A DNA stretch of 64,000 bases from Magicicada septendecula. Its lineage: Eukaryota; Arthropoda; Insecta; Hemiptera; Cicadidae. The stretch is taken from positions 1,311,271,046 through 1,311,335,045 of the forward strand of contig CM068367.1 in assembly GCA_034769895.1 (NCBI GenBank). The letters run 5' to 3'. Position numbers and translations under genes: made by a program. Of this stretch, positions 44,793-55,735 are shown one piece after another (position 1 is the first letter of the stretch; every line of letters starts with the position of its first letter). The notes under the pieces were generated by a model. It was given only the letters and a program-made list of their open reading frames with translations, was not told where the DNA came from and ran no database searches.

Positions 44793-46691
44793 TGTGTCTT
44801 AAAACACAACAATTAACATAACATACAATTAATGTTTAATATAAATAATTATCACATATATTTTTTATTTAACACATCTTTATTATATATATATTTTTTT
44901 TAGAGCAACCATTTAGCTACAAAAAAAATTTTGTTTTTATATAGTAAAATGGTTGGGATCATGCCACACATTCATGGGCGACAATTTACAACAATGTTTA
45001 TTTAAATTTGTGGATCCCCACGATTTTTGGAGCGCCAATTTATGACATAACAAAACTGATGTTTATTTAAATTAATTTAACTTGTGTAGCCTCATGCTTC
45101 TGGGAGACAATTATTTATACAATGCAAGTTAACCAATTTAAATGCATTTGTATATGGTGTATTGAATTCATGGGTGTAATCATAATAAGAAGATGATACG
45201 TTATTTATGTTTAAAATCGTTCCATCATTTATTTATTTAAACAACATCTCTCATATCGGATATTAAACAATAACTCATTATTAAATCGTTTGTATGAAGT
45301 TTTCATACATGACTTATTACTAACAAATTACATACATAAGTTAAATAGAACTTATTATCTAATTGTAATTACTTTAAAAAGTTTATTTTGCTCTCGGCTT
45401 ACTCATGGTGTGTTCATATTTTTGCAGTAGCTGATTCATTAACTTCAAAAAATGAATTTACTTCTATTCAAACTTCTTTTATATTACTTTGTTTTACTTT
45501 CTACTGCATATGCATTTTTTGTTTATCATCAAAGACTTTACTAATTACGTTAATTCAAAAATTACTTATTTCTCTTATCATTTACTTTACTAAATTCTAA
45601 ATTTGATACAAGAAATATTATTCTAATTTTTACTGCTTTTACATTTATGTATCATTTATTTATTTTAATGTTGGTTGAATGTCTTCCATTCAAACTTTAA
45701 TTTGTGTCTTTCAACTGTCTGTAATTAAATATTTTTTTATCACCTCGTTTGACGTGGTTATTCATCTGTACGTCCTCCGTATTCTTCTGGTCGTGTCCTC
45801 TGTGTGTGCTTCTGGTCGTGTCCTCTGCATGTGCTTTGGTCCTCTGGTCGTATCCTTCGTGTGTTCTGATTAACAGTCGTCTCATCTCACGTCATATGCT
45901 GCCGGTGTGTCCATAGACCTCATTGTATGTATTTTGCAGCTCTGGCTGTATAGCTAGTTGATCCTGTGGCTCTTACGATAATTTGTGAATTTGTGTCGTT
46001 GACTGACATAGCCTCCTGCAGCAATGGTCGAACCGAGAAGAAGAAACTTTATTAGCGCGACCTGGTATTTATAGTCAGGTCATGCAAAAATTCCTGTCTG
46101 AACACTTTTCAACTTGTCAGATTCTGTCGAGGCATCACTCCCCCCACTCTGGTTCAATTCACTATTTTCGCCTATTTTCGCGAATTACAAAGTTTGTTTC
46201 ACCTCACTCGATGTTCAATCGATCACTAATTTTTAGGTGATTACTATACGTAAATTGCACTTCTTTATGGTATTCACAAAAAGATTTATTCATTTTTTAC
46301 ATATAGTAATTGCACTTTTTGTCACCTCTGTATGGTTTTTAACATTTTATTTATCTATAATTTCTACACACTTTGGTGTCTTTTGTTTTATCCTATCGTA
46401 CATACTTTTCTTATAATTAACAATAAACATATAACTATTCTACTTGAAAAGGGTTGGTTACATTTCAGGAACGACAGGTTTCACAAACACTAACAAAATA
46501 CGCGCATACACAACGCTAGCGACAGGTGTTTCGAAACTGCATGTCCATGCATGAATTCTGTACTCCCTATTTTTACTACGATTCAGCTTATGCAATCTGA
46601 ATCATGTTTATTAGTTTATATTTATTCATTTCTATTATTTATTTTATTTATTTGGGCAATGCACAGTATCATTACTGTTTGTACTGTTGCA
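44793..46691 (-). repeat. Middle Gypsy LTR (5' LTR of copy A and 3' LTR of copy B)
   Basis: The right edge TGCA at 46691 is firm, followed by the PPT complement TTATTCCCCAGC. The left edge is either 44793 (TGTGTCTT next to the PBS candidate) or ~45312, where the left-most LTR loses homology. Three PBS-like motifs occur at about 44975, 45030 and 45100. One LTR serves both neighbours, so A and B form a tandem element pair. Confidence 0.75.
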
Positions 46692-46996
46692 TTATTCCCC
46701 AGCTTGGTGAAAAAAAAGTTTTAATACAAAATTAAAAATTGTTGTTTTCTCTGCCTTTTTATTATACAAATAATATGTATTGTTTTTTATTTATCAACAT
46801 ATTTATTTATTTTATGTGTGATTAATAATGAGTATTTGATTTTTCAATTGTACCCTTAATTGGAGGTTTTTAAGCAATTATTCCCTCCTCTATGCGAGTA
46901 GAGTTGATGCATTTATTGTAGGTGCAGTTGCCGTGTTGTTTCGTTACATCTGCTTTAATCATTGCGCCCCTTTATTCGTTCTAGTGACCCAGTTAT

Positions 46997-47764
46997 TTAT
47001 GAATGGAATTTTCTTAAAGAGCTTGTATGGTATTTACCCATCTTTTTTTTTCTCACACTGTTATACACTATGACTGTCTGTTTACCAACTAGTTGTACTA
47101 GTGTATATGGTCCATCATACAACCTGAAAAATTTCTTAGCTGTATTATCAACTCTTTTTCCTACTGGATTACTTTTTAATAATACCTCTTCTCCCATGTT
47201 GAATTGTTGTAGTTTGTGTGTTCTTTTAAATCTCTCAACTCTCTTGTTACCCCTTTCTATTATCCGTCACTTTGCGTATTCAATTTTCACACTATTTGGT
47301 ACAGGTACATTCTGGTTGTTAAGTTTGTTTATTTACTTCGTCCAAAATCTGTTCGGCTTTTTATCTTCTTCTAATTCTATTGGAGTATAACTGGTTGCTT
47401 CGATGTAGTTCTCGTTGATGGCTTTCTCGAGAAATGGTAAATATTCTGCCCATTTATTGTGCTGATTATGGCAGTATATCCTTAAATATTTACCTAGTTC
47501 TTTGTTAACCCTTTCTGCAAGGTTTCCTTGAGGATGTCTTATGGATGTGAGTACAGGTCGTATTCCATTTTCTCTCAAAATTCTCTCCCATTTTTCACAC
47601 TGGAATTGTACACCCTGATCACTCAAGACCTTTTTCATCTTACCAAATGCTGGAATATATTTCTGTAGTAGTATCTTTAGAACAACCTTTGTGGTGGGTC
47701 GCATAATTGGATACAGTCGGACTGCCTTGGAAAACACATCAATACATACCAATATGTGTTTCAC
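46997..47764 (-). pseudogene. Gypsy copy B integrase
   Basis: The core frame (47764-47333, 143 codons) has first Asp in CIDVFSK, second in LSDQGVQF and Glu in NLAERVNKE, and runs on to KAINENYIEATSYTPIEL. The C-terminal domain is at 47197-46997 in another frame. Copy B keeps more of the core than copy A but is likewise frameshifted at the C-terminal junction. Confidence 0.88.
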
Positions 47765-47940
47765 TCCTCGACTTATTCATGAAGTGGTCCCAGAAAATCC
47801 ACTGCAATTAGCTCTCCCTTATTTTCTTTCTGGATGCTCTGCATTTCTACATATGTGTGTAAATTCGGTCCTTTTGCCATTTGAGACTCATAGCATTTCT
47901 TCACCTCTTTCTTGATTTTTCAAAACATATTATTAATAGT

Positions 47941-48350
47941 AAAATCTACTGGCGTAGGCGATGACCCGGTGCTCTCCCGTAGTACCTTGTTGATACAGTA
48001 CACTCCCTACGGCGTAGTCACTGGCATCAGAGTAGATTACGAATTTTCCTTCATGTTGAGGATGATGTAACATAATGTTTTCGATGAATAACGTTTTCAG
48101 TTGGTTGAAGCCATCTTGGCGTTTCTTCTCCCATTTCCACTTCTGTCCTTTCTTCGTCAGCTCCAGTAACGGTTGTGTATACTTTGCATATAATGGTGAG
48201 AATCTTCTGTAGTATCCCGTTAGTCCTAAGAATGCTCTTAACCCTTTGAGATTTCTGGGTATAGGAAAATTAGTTATGCTGGATATTTTGATAGGATCGG
48301 GTTGAATACCAGAGGAAGAAATAATGTGACCTAGGAATTGGATAGATAAA
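47941..48350 (-). pseudogene. Gypsy copy B RT connection/RNase H remnant with internal deletion
   Basis: The sequence aligns with 37343-37750 of copy A (RNase H start and RT thumb) but has no open frame. At 47945 it joins directly to the integrase-side sequence. The ~590 bp between AAAATC (36751) and AATCTACTGG (37343) of copy A are missing, with AATC microhomology at the join. Confidence 0.75.
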
Positions 48351-49153
48351 TTAACATTTGTCTAGGTTAAGGGATATATTCGCTTGCTTAAACTTGTGAC
48401 ATATCGTGCTTAGAAGTTTTATATATTCGTCTAGTGTTTTAGATACAACTAGGATATCGTCTACAAATACTACGGTGTACGGTTCCACCTCATGTCCTAG
48501 GGCTCTTTCTAAGCACTTTACTGTGGCTGCTAAACTCGTGCTTAGTCCAAAGGGTACTACCCTGTGTTGGTGCATTTACTTTTATACAGGAAGACTGTGT
48601 AGTTTCTATTCTCTTCACGAATTGGAATCTGCCAGAAACTTGAGCGTAAATCCAGCTTCGTCAGATACCTCGCTCCTTCACACTTGGAAAATAACTCGTA
48701 CGCAGTAGGCGCACAGTCATACTCTTCTAACACAATGCTGTTCAGCTCCCTCATGTCAAGGCATAGACGTATCTCACCACTCTTCTTCTTCACCACGACT
48801 AGAGGGTTCAGGAAGTTGCTGTTCTATCACTCTATGACTCCATTTTCTATCATGCGACGAATTTCCAGTTCAACGTCTTCCTCATACCGCATTGGGATAG
48901 GATATGTCCTCCTAATGACTTTCGTAGGGTCTGACACAACTATAGAGTGCTCGTATTCTGTCATCTGCGTCATTACTTCACTAAATACTTCACTGTATTC
49001 TTCTATTAATTCATGCAGTTCCTCTTCTTCCTGTGTCATCATCCCTTCATCTGCTGCATTCATATGTCGAGTTGGACCATAACACAGGTCGACATGGGTT
49101 CTGGGGTTTGGAAAGTAAGTGGTGTTCTTCACTAATTTGGCACCCCTCAACAT
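48351..49153 (-). pseudogene. Gypsy copy B reverse transcriptase (split)
   Basis: Three frames. 49153-48827 is the pre-RT linker (TYPIPMRYEEDVELEI, MIENGVIE). 48796-48557 holds the fingers and motif A (EIRLCLDMRELN, YLTKLDLRSSFWQIPI). 48575-48351 holds VPFGLSTS and FVDDILV. RT would copy element RNA in the particle. The N-terminal side is cut by the inserted element at 49151-53141. Confidence 0.88.
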
Positions 49154-49881
49154 GAAAATGATATCGGTTTTTTTCCATCACCCTCAGTTTTCTCTGCACA
49201 GCTACCCCTCCTCCCAACCTACTGCGGGCTATTTACTATTTACTATTGGCTGCGAAATCTATGTTATGTTGTGTAATTAATATAAATGTGGCAACATTGC
49301 TTGTTTGTAGGATGGTATGATGTATATGTATAGGATGTATGACGAAAGTAGCGGTATACAACAAAAGAAACATGAACAAAATCTTGTATCCGAACTTAGA
49401 TTCGGCAATTAGACCTGTCCCTCATGGTCCAGGGCTGCCGATCCCCTCTCCACCAACATCAATAGATACATTTGAATTCTCTGAACTGGAGGTAAGTCAT
49501 GAAAGTAGTGAATCTGACTATTCCGAGTATGGTACCGATAGTAACCCAAAACCTCTTACTCAACCAGAACTTAACAATTTGGTGAAAGACTTGGGACTCT
49601 CAAAAGACGCAGCACAACTTCTGGGATCACGTCTCAGTAAAAATAATTTACTTGCACACGGTACATCATATTCAATGTACAGAAATCGTGATAAAGACTT
49701 TAGGGAATTTTTTGTTGAAGACGGTTTAATGGTGTTCTGCAAAGACATCGCCGGATTAGTGACGAAAATGGGCCCAAAAGTATGACAGTAAGCAATGGAG
49801 GTTATTTATAGATTCTTCAAAGCGAAGTTTGAAAGCAGTATTACTACATATTGGAAATGAGCTAGCATCAATTCCAATTGC

Positions 49882-49889
49882 GTATTCAG
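49882..49889 (+). repeat. hAT target-site duplication, left
   Basis: GTATTCAG, identical to 52045-52052. The 8-bp length is diagnostic for hAT insertion. Confidence 0.95.
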
Positions 49890-52044
49890 CAGGGGCGGCT
49901 CGTTCTTAGCGTCCAGTTTAAATCATATCACTAAACAATCCATTATCACCGCTCGTGGAAAGTCATTATATCATTAATACTTCGGACAAGAAAATGTTTT
50001 TGTGTTAGGTAATAGCAGAAATGTTTTCGGAACAGCATCACGGCGCTCTTCCAATCGCGCCCATTTCTCCACCCCGCACTCTGACCAACGTTGAATGAAC
50101 CTGTAAGCTTATAGGCGGTATTTCCACTGGAAATTGGCGCGTCTCCTATCGCGCCTCGTTGAGCAAAAAGTGACGTATTCACTACATACAACTAATTGCA
50201 GACTATTGATAATATGAGATTTGCTCTTTTAGGTGTTTAGACTTTCTCCCCTGTGATTAATTCAGTGCAGGCATTTGTTTAGCGTTTAGGTTTTGAGTGT
50301 GTGTATTTATTTAATAGCTTCACGAATAATTTAGGCAAATATTGTAGTGTAGAATTGTTAGGTTTTGTTTTATCATTTTACCCAAGTGCCTGCAGGGAAG
50401 AAATAGAAAAGGAGATACAAGCTTCTGAATTTGTGGCAATAGAATGTAACTAGACAACCGATGTGACGAGTCACTCCATATGGTATTAGTTTTTAGATAC
50501 GTGTTTAAGGGATCGGTATACGAAAGGTTTTGCGGTCCTGAAGGTAAATATGCAGAAACCTTAGCAAAGTGCATAATGGACAACATAAATCCTCTTCTGC
50601 ACACATCACAGGAAACGTTAATAGCTGAGACTTATATGGCGTTAATGTTATGTGTTGTTCTGTTGGAGGTGTACAGGCAAAAATTAGAGAAGTGTATCCG
50701 CTCACATAATTTGTACACTGTTACACTCGTCAAATAATTTGTTATTAGAAAAAGCAACAAGTGTAAACAACAAAGTTAGAGTTCTTTCTCAAATCTGTCT
50801 GCCATTTCAGCACTTTTGTCACACTCATTTCTACGAACGAACGTTTTGGAGGAAGTAATGTAAGCCAGGTTACCCCGAGTTTCTATAACAAAATGGGATT
50901 ACTACATTCGTACTATCAACTTTGTGTACAAAAACCGATATAAGTTGGAAGAATGTTTTGAAGTTTTGAAGAAAAGTGTACAAACTCGCAGTTAATGAAG
51001 GAATGGTCACAGAAGGACACTTCTGAACCAAAATTTCATGTTCTGGCTATCTTTTTTCCATATAATTCTATATCACATGAACATAATGTACCAATAACTA
51101 CAGAGTAGGAACAAAGGCAGTGTAATGTGGCAAAGTGACATCAGAATTTTTGAAAATGAGATGCAGAAATGTCGGGAGAAAATAAATAAAATAGAAACAC
51201 AAATAAACAAGGATTCCTTAAGCAACCAAGAAAAAGGAACAATAATGTTTGATCCAGCACTAGAATAGGGAATGCAAAAGAAGTATGTGACATCATTATA
51301 ACTCAAGTAAAAGGTAGATTTACTTACACGGGTCACCTGGTGGCAGCTTCGTTGATGTCCAATGACGAATTATTTCCACTTTTTCTACAAACTTTCTGGA
51401 AGAAAAATTCAAGCGAGTGATTCAGCATTACCCTTTCTTACAAGAAAACAAAGTTCGGAGTGAATTGAAACAATTAGATTATATTAAAGACCCAATAAGA
51501 CTTCTTAACTTTATGAAAAAAAATAATCTTACGTCAGTTTTCAAAGATGTATTGAAACTTATAAAAATTACCATAACTACCCCCCTGATAACTGCCAAAC
51601 CTGAGCGCTGCTTTTTGACTCTGAAAAGACTAAAAACTTTCTTGAGAAATACAATGAAAAACGAGAGACTGAATGCTCTTGCGATGCTATCTATCAACAA
51701 GAAACTTGTTAAAGAAATGTAGGACTTTGATGATAGAGTGCTAGAAAAATTCACAAATTTATAGGAAAGGCGAATGGACTTTGTCTACAATAAATGATCT
51801 GTTTAGAGTGTAACTATTATAAAAATAATATAGTGTATTACTTTTTTTGTGGAAACAGTATAGACATTTTTGTGGACACTTTCGACACTAAAGAGACAGT
51901 GAAGAGACTAAGAATGTGTCTAGTTATGTTTATTAATAATATCGCGGACTATCTACAGCAGCTCACAATGTTTGAGGTGAGTTCAAATTTTTATAAAGCC
52001 TAAAGGCCACGCCCTCCAGCCTCTTAAGTCACGAGCCGCCACTG
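49890..52044 (+). mobile_element. hAT transposon
   Basis: TIRs are CAGGGGCGGCTCGT (left) and, reverse-complemented, CAGTGGCGGCTCGTG (right), with an exact 8-bp TSD. The 2155-bp element holds a decayed transposase and cleanly splits the host element's gene: removing it together with one TSD copy restores the reading of YSVHLKET across the junction. Confidence 0.95.
50440..51722 (+). pseudogene. Decayed hAT transposase
   Basis: Around 50480-50640 the frame reads LVFRYVFKGSVYERF then a QETLIAETY block, as in the RNase-H-fold part of ZMYM-like hAT proteins. A frameshift follows, and further hAT-like text is broken by stops to ~50950. The frame 51417-51722 is the hAT dimerisation region (PLITAKPERCFLTLKRLKTFLRNTM, RLNALAML). 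The transposase would cut and paste elements with these TIRs. This copy is dead. Confidence 0.88.
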
Positions 52045-52052
52045 GTATTCAG
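52045..52052 (+). repeat. hAT target-site duplication, right
   Basis: GTATTCAG. Confidence 0.95.
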
Positions 52053-53136
52053 TACACTTAAAAGAGACGTACAGTACCATGAAACTACTCCTTCAAAATG
52101 TGAAGTATGAAGAACACCAGTGGCTTGTATGTGGTGACTTTAAAGTGATTGGCATCCTTCTCGGCCAGCAAACAGGGTACACCAAGATGCCTAGCTATAT
52201 GTGTGAATGGGACAGTAGAGCATATCATGAGCATTGGAGTAGGAGAGAGTGGCCTAAGAGGGAAAACCTGATAGCGGGATCGAAGAACATTGTGAATGAG
52301 CATTTGGTTAATCCAGATCACATTTTATTGCCTCCACTGCACATCAAATTAGGACTGATGAAGCAGTATGTGAAAGCATTGGACAAAACAGGAAACTGTT
52401 TCCAATACCTGTGTAGCCAATTCCCAAATCTATCAGACACAAAGTTGAAAGAAGGAATATTTGTTGGACCGGATATACGAAAGTTGATGTCTGATGAACA
52501 CTTTGAAAGTACAATGATGGAAATAGAACAGCAAGCTTGGAGAAGTTTAAACAATGTTGTGCATCGTTTCCTTGGCCAGAATAAGCAGCCTGATTACAAG
52601 GAAATAGTGGAAGATATGCTACAGTCATTTAAACAGTTAGGATGCAAGGTCTCCCTAAAACTACATTTTCTAATGTCACACCTAGACAATTTTCAGGACA
52701 ATTTGGCTGACACATCAGAGGAACATGGTGAACGGTTCCATCAGGAACTTAAAACTCTGGAACATCGTTATCAAGGTCGTTGGGGAATAAACATGATGTC
52801 TGACTACTGCTGGTGTATCACACGTGAAGGAGAAGCGACACAGAAAAGGAAGGATATCAAGCGTTCATTCACGGGCAAACGTAAACGGAAGTAATACCTC
52901 CGCCCGGTAAGTGTCCAAATCACCATATTTGCTTCTTCTAATTCATATGTGTCTCATGTTACTTTTTTTAGTATTTTATTGTTCCATTTCGCCTCCATCT
53001 TCCTGTAACTGCTTTCCGATTTTATTGGGTACAGATTTCGATGATGATGATGATGGTGCAAAAACCTGATGGGCTGTAGAGAAGCAGGCTTCAGATTCGT
53101 GATCAGCGCAATCGATTTAGTCAGAAACTCATATTT

Positions 53137-53733
53137 TCATGCAAACCCCAGACAAAAAGTCAAAATTTGTCGACCTGTGTAATGTATTAGTGGCTTGGAC
53201 AAAACATTAGGTATTTCACTTACCTTGCAATCTTCTTCATTGCTATTCATTTTTAACTCATGTTGAACATCTTTATAATTACACACAATCTTATTATCAT
53301 TAACATTAACCTTAGCATTTAATGCATTTAGTACATCAATACCTAGAATTCCATCATAGATCAATTTATGCATAATTATCATGGGGTATGCCAATTCTAG
53401 ATTTTTATATGTTAGAGTTACATACGCTTGTTGCTTAACCCTTTCTGTTTTATTGGTAGCTGTCGTGATATTTATATTATTTACGGGTAAAATAGCAGTA
53501 TTCTTAAAATATTTCTTATTTCGCTGTATCCATGCAGAATTTAAAACTGACATCTGACTACCTGTGTCTACTAACTGTTTTATATCACAATTATTAATTC
53601 GAACAGTAACAATGGGACATTGTGTTTGTTTCTCCACTTGCTCTACATCCTGGTCAGTGTGTAGCAGTTCGTTGTGTATATCGCTAGGGTAAATATTGTT
53701 TATTGTACAGCGCTTTTCCGTCCGCTCTGTCAT
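53137..53733 (-). pseudogene. Gypsy copy B aspartic protease
   Basis: The 198-codon frame contains VTVRINNCDIKQLVDTGSQMSVLN, the catalytic DTGS of retroviral-type proteases, and the later ILGIDVLNAL block (the usual ILG-D flap/strand motif). It processes Gag-Pol in the particle. The frame runs out where the TIR element enters (53141). Copy A has lost most of this domain by deletion. Confidence 0.88.
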
Positions 53734-53948
53734 TGTGCAGATGTTGACGGCTTATTGTTCGCTTCCATTGTTCCTTGCTGCATTGAATTGTTGCCACTTC
53801 CTTTCATTGCACTTACGCCTGTGTTGTATGATTTTGGAAAACGTTTACAATTAGACGACGACACACCGCCTCCTTTATAATGTTTTCCATCATGCAGCTC
53901 TGTTTTCATCAGCTGATGGCCTTCTCCTCGTTGTTTAGCCGTGTTCAT
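53730..53948 (-). pseudogene. Gypsy copy B gag C-terminus
   Basis: 72 codons overlapping the protease frame by four bases, equivalent to 38581-38363 in copy A. It is Lys/Asn/Ser-rich with no full zinc knuckle. The ATG-overlap with the protease ORF would suit termination-reinitiation or frameshifting, but this is inference. Confidence 0.55.
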
Positions 53949-54109
53949 TCATTCGGTCTACGTAGCTGTGTAAGTCGTTGTGTTGTGTATTGGTGGCGTA
54001 TAATTTAATTTATAATTATCACGGTTTTGTGTAGCATTTTGTATTGATGTCTTGTCATCATGGTGATAATTATAGTGGTGATTAGTGTGTTTTGGTTCCC
54101 AGTGTTGTG

Positions 54110-54121
54110 TGTTCTTACATT
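54110..54121 (+). repeat. Mini-PLE target-site duplication, left
   Basis: TGTTCTTACATT, repeated at 54384-54395. Copy A has the unoccupied site (TGTTCTTACCTTTATTG near 38743). Confidence 0.92.
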
Positions 54122-54184
54122 AAAGAATTAAAGAAAACTAAAAACTTGTTTTCGCAATTTTCACTCGTCATTTATTTAAAATAT

Positions 54185-54227
54185 ACCACGACAGCTGTTT
54201 CGGCACACAGTACCTTCTTCAGATGGT
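54185..54227 (-). ncRNA. Hammerhead ribozyme motif, mini-PLE left arm
   Basis: Minus strand: helix I ACCAT / GTGGT, CTGAAGA, extra A, helix II GGTAC-TGT-GTGCC (one U-G), GAAA. Helix III is the palindrome ACAGCTGT, then C at the cleavage site. Confidence 0.82.
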
Positions 54228-54235
54228 AAGAGCTG

Positions 54236-54278
54236 ACCATCTGAAGAAGGCACTGTGTGCCGAAACAGCTGTCGTGGT
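54236..54278 (+). ncRNA. Hammerhead ribozyme motif, mini-PLE right arm
   Basis: CTGAAGA at 54241-54247, extra A, helix II GGCAC-TGT-GTGCC, GAAA, palindrome ACAGCTGT, cleavage after C54273. Helix I is ACCAT / GTGGT (5 pairs, one G-U). All core bases are present. Confidence 0.85.
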
Positions 54279-54383
54279 ATATTTTAAATAAATGACGAGT
54301 GAAAATCACGAAAACAAGTTTTTAGTTTTCTTTAATTCTTTAATATAATGGATTTTCATCAAGTAAAGGCCTCCAGTATCAAT

Positions 54384-54395
54384 TGTTCTTACATT
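54384..54395 (+). repeat. Mini-PLE target-site duplication, right
   Basis: TGTTCTTACATT. Confidence 0.92.
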
Positions 54396-54719
54396 TATTG
54401 ATATTCTCCGACTGTGTCACATGGATTAAAAATTTTTCTATGGTTTTAATTCACTGTGTATAAACTACTAACTGAATATCTCTCTGGAATGGTAAGATAA
54501 CTTTGAAACAATTTCATACTCTGAGAATTTAGGTTTAAGATGCTTTACGCATTCTATTTGCACAATTGTGTACTGTTCGATACTCTGTTGTCCGTGTGCG
54601 TTAAACTTTCCATACTCGAGTTGATCACGTACCTGTCGTTGAGTATGTATGTTCTAGTATCTGTTCTCAAACGCCTCACGAAACTGCTGATATGTACTGA
54701 TGTTATCTCTAATAATAGA

Positions 54720-55470
54720 CTACCATTGACTAGCTGAATCTTTAAGATATCGCGTGACGAAGTCTATCTTCTCATCGTCATTTATCGCACTGCCAATCTT
54801 CTCTATTTCTTTCTCCACTTTAGCTAGGAATTCCATACTGTTCTCCCATTTACCACCTGAGAACTTTATTCTGCTACTTTCTTCCATTTGTGCAGGAAAC
54901 ATCATCATTTGATTCTGTTGTCTTCTTAATTCACCTCGTAGTTGGTTCATTTCCTCTTGGATCTCCTCTTTTATATGGGATCCTCTCCCGAACGGTCTTA
55001 CGTAGTCTCTTCAATTTTATTTTCAATAACTACGGTATGCGTTACTATTTCTCTAATTTTACTGGTATTTGCTTGTGACATATTATTTACAGTTTGGATT
55101 TTATCATCCTGTTCTCGCATTATAGTAGTTAAATTATCATTTATTTGTTTATGTGCTTCTTTTATATCTCTTCTCCACTCGAGACGTAATTCTTTTTGTT
55201 TATTTTCAATCCTCACAACTTGCTCACCTAAGGCTTGTTTAAAATTATTCTTTAAAGTATCAATACGTATGTTGGTGTCAACAATTTTTTTCTGTTAACT
55301 CTTCTAGCTTTCTGTAATTTTATGGTGTCCTGTTTAAAATTTTTAGTCTGTTGTTCTAGTTTAGTATTAAAATTTTCAGACTGTTGTTCTAATTTATTTT
55401 CTAAACTATCCGTTTGGTTTTTATTTAATTTTTTTAATTCGTCTATATTTTGGTTCAATTCCTCTTTCAA
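54720..55470 (-). pseudogene. Gypsy copy B gag (capsid and coiled coil), in three frames
   Basis: Frames 55470-55252, 55216-54998 and 54950-54720 match copy A's three gag frames nearly residue for residue (for example EWENSMEFLAK reads KWENSMEFLAK here). The first two frames look identical or nearly so to copy A. The breaks between frames are at the same places as in copy A. Confidence 0.75.
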
Positions 55471-55735
55471 TCTTTCTGTTTGCTTATTTATATTTTCTGT
55501 CTGTTTTGTGCTTATCTCATCTACACAAGCATGGTTTGATGTGCTTCCATGTTTAAGCTTTCCGGTGTTGCTATAATGAATATTTTGTATTTATTTATTA
55601 TGTTTTAGAATATTATTCTTATGGAACCGAATTACTAATTTTATTTATTTATTTATTTATTATTATTATTATTAATTATTACTTTTCTTATTACCATAAC
55701 ACCTTTACAATGATATTATTTTGTTGAGCGATAGT

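Larger units (their letters stand above)
49339..52894 (+). pseudogene. Uncharacterised mobile-element protein, frameshifted and split by a hAT insertion
   Basis: The first piece (49339-49785) contains PLTQPELNNLV and an EDGLMVFCKDI block. A one-base shift at 49785 moves the frame, which continues (WRLFIDSSK) to the hAT at 49890. After the hAT it resumes and runs 52079-52894 (LVCGDFKVIGILLGQQTGYTK, WDSRAYHEHW, LPPLHIKLGLMKQYVKALDK, EEHGERFHQ, YQGRWGINMMSDYCW). I recognise this as a multi-copy, intron-poor protein type of arthropod genomes with no assigned function. The conserved Asp, Glu, His, Cys and Trp residues would suit a nuclease or transposase. That function is not shown here. Confidence 0.75.
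49151..53141 (+). mobile_element. TIR-type element carrying an uncharacterised ORF, inserted in Gypsy copy B
   Basis: It interrupts pol between protease and RT. Ends are short inverted repeats CATGAAAAT (49151-49159) and ATTTTCATG (53133-53141), with CAA on both sides (49148-49150 and 53142-53144) as a 3-bp TSD candidate. Without the nested hAT it is ~1.8 kb with a single gene. The TIR is short, so these ends need confirmation from another copy. Confidence 0.6.
54122..54383 (+). mobile_element. 262-bp palindromic mini-PLE with two opposed hammerheads
   Basis: Two ~105-bp arms (54122-54227 and 54236-54345) are inverted copies with only a few mismatches around an 8-nt spacer, followed by a 38-nt unpaired tail. 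Each arm carries a complete hammerhead. The 12-bp TSD and inverted pLTR layout match PLE integration. No ORF remains, so this looks like an extreme 5' truncation of a third PLE family. Confidence 0.88.
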
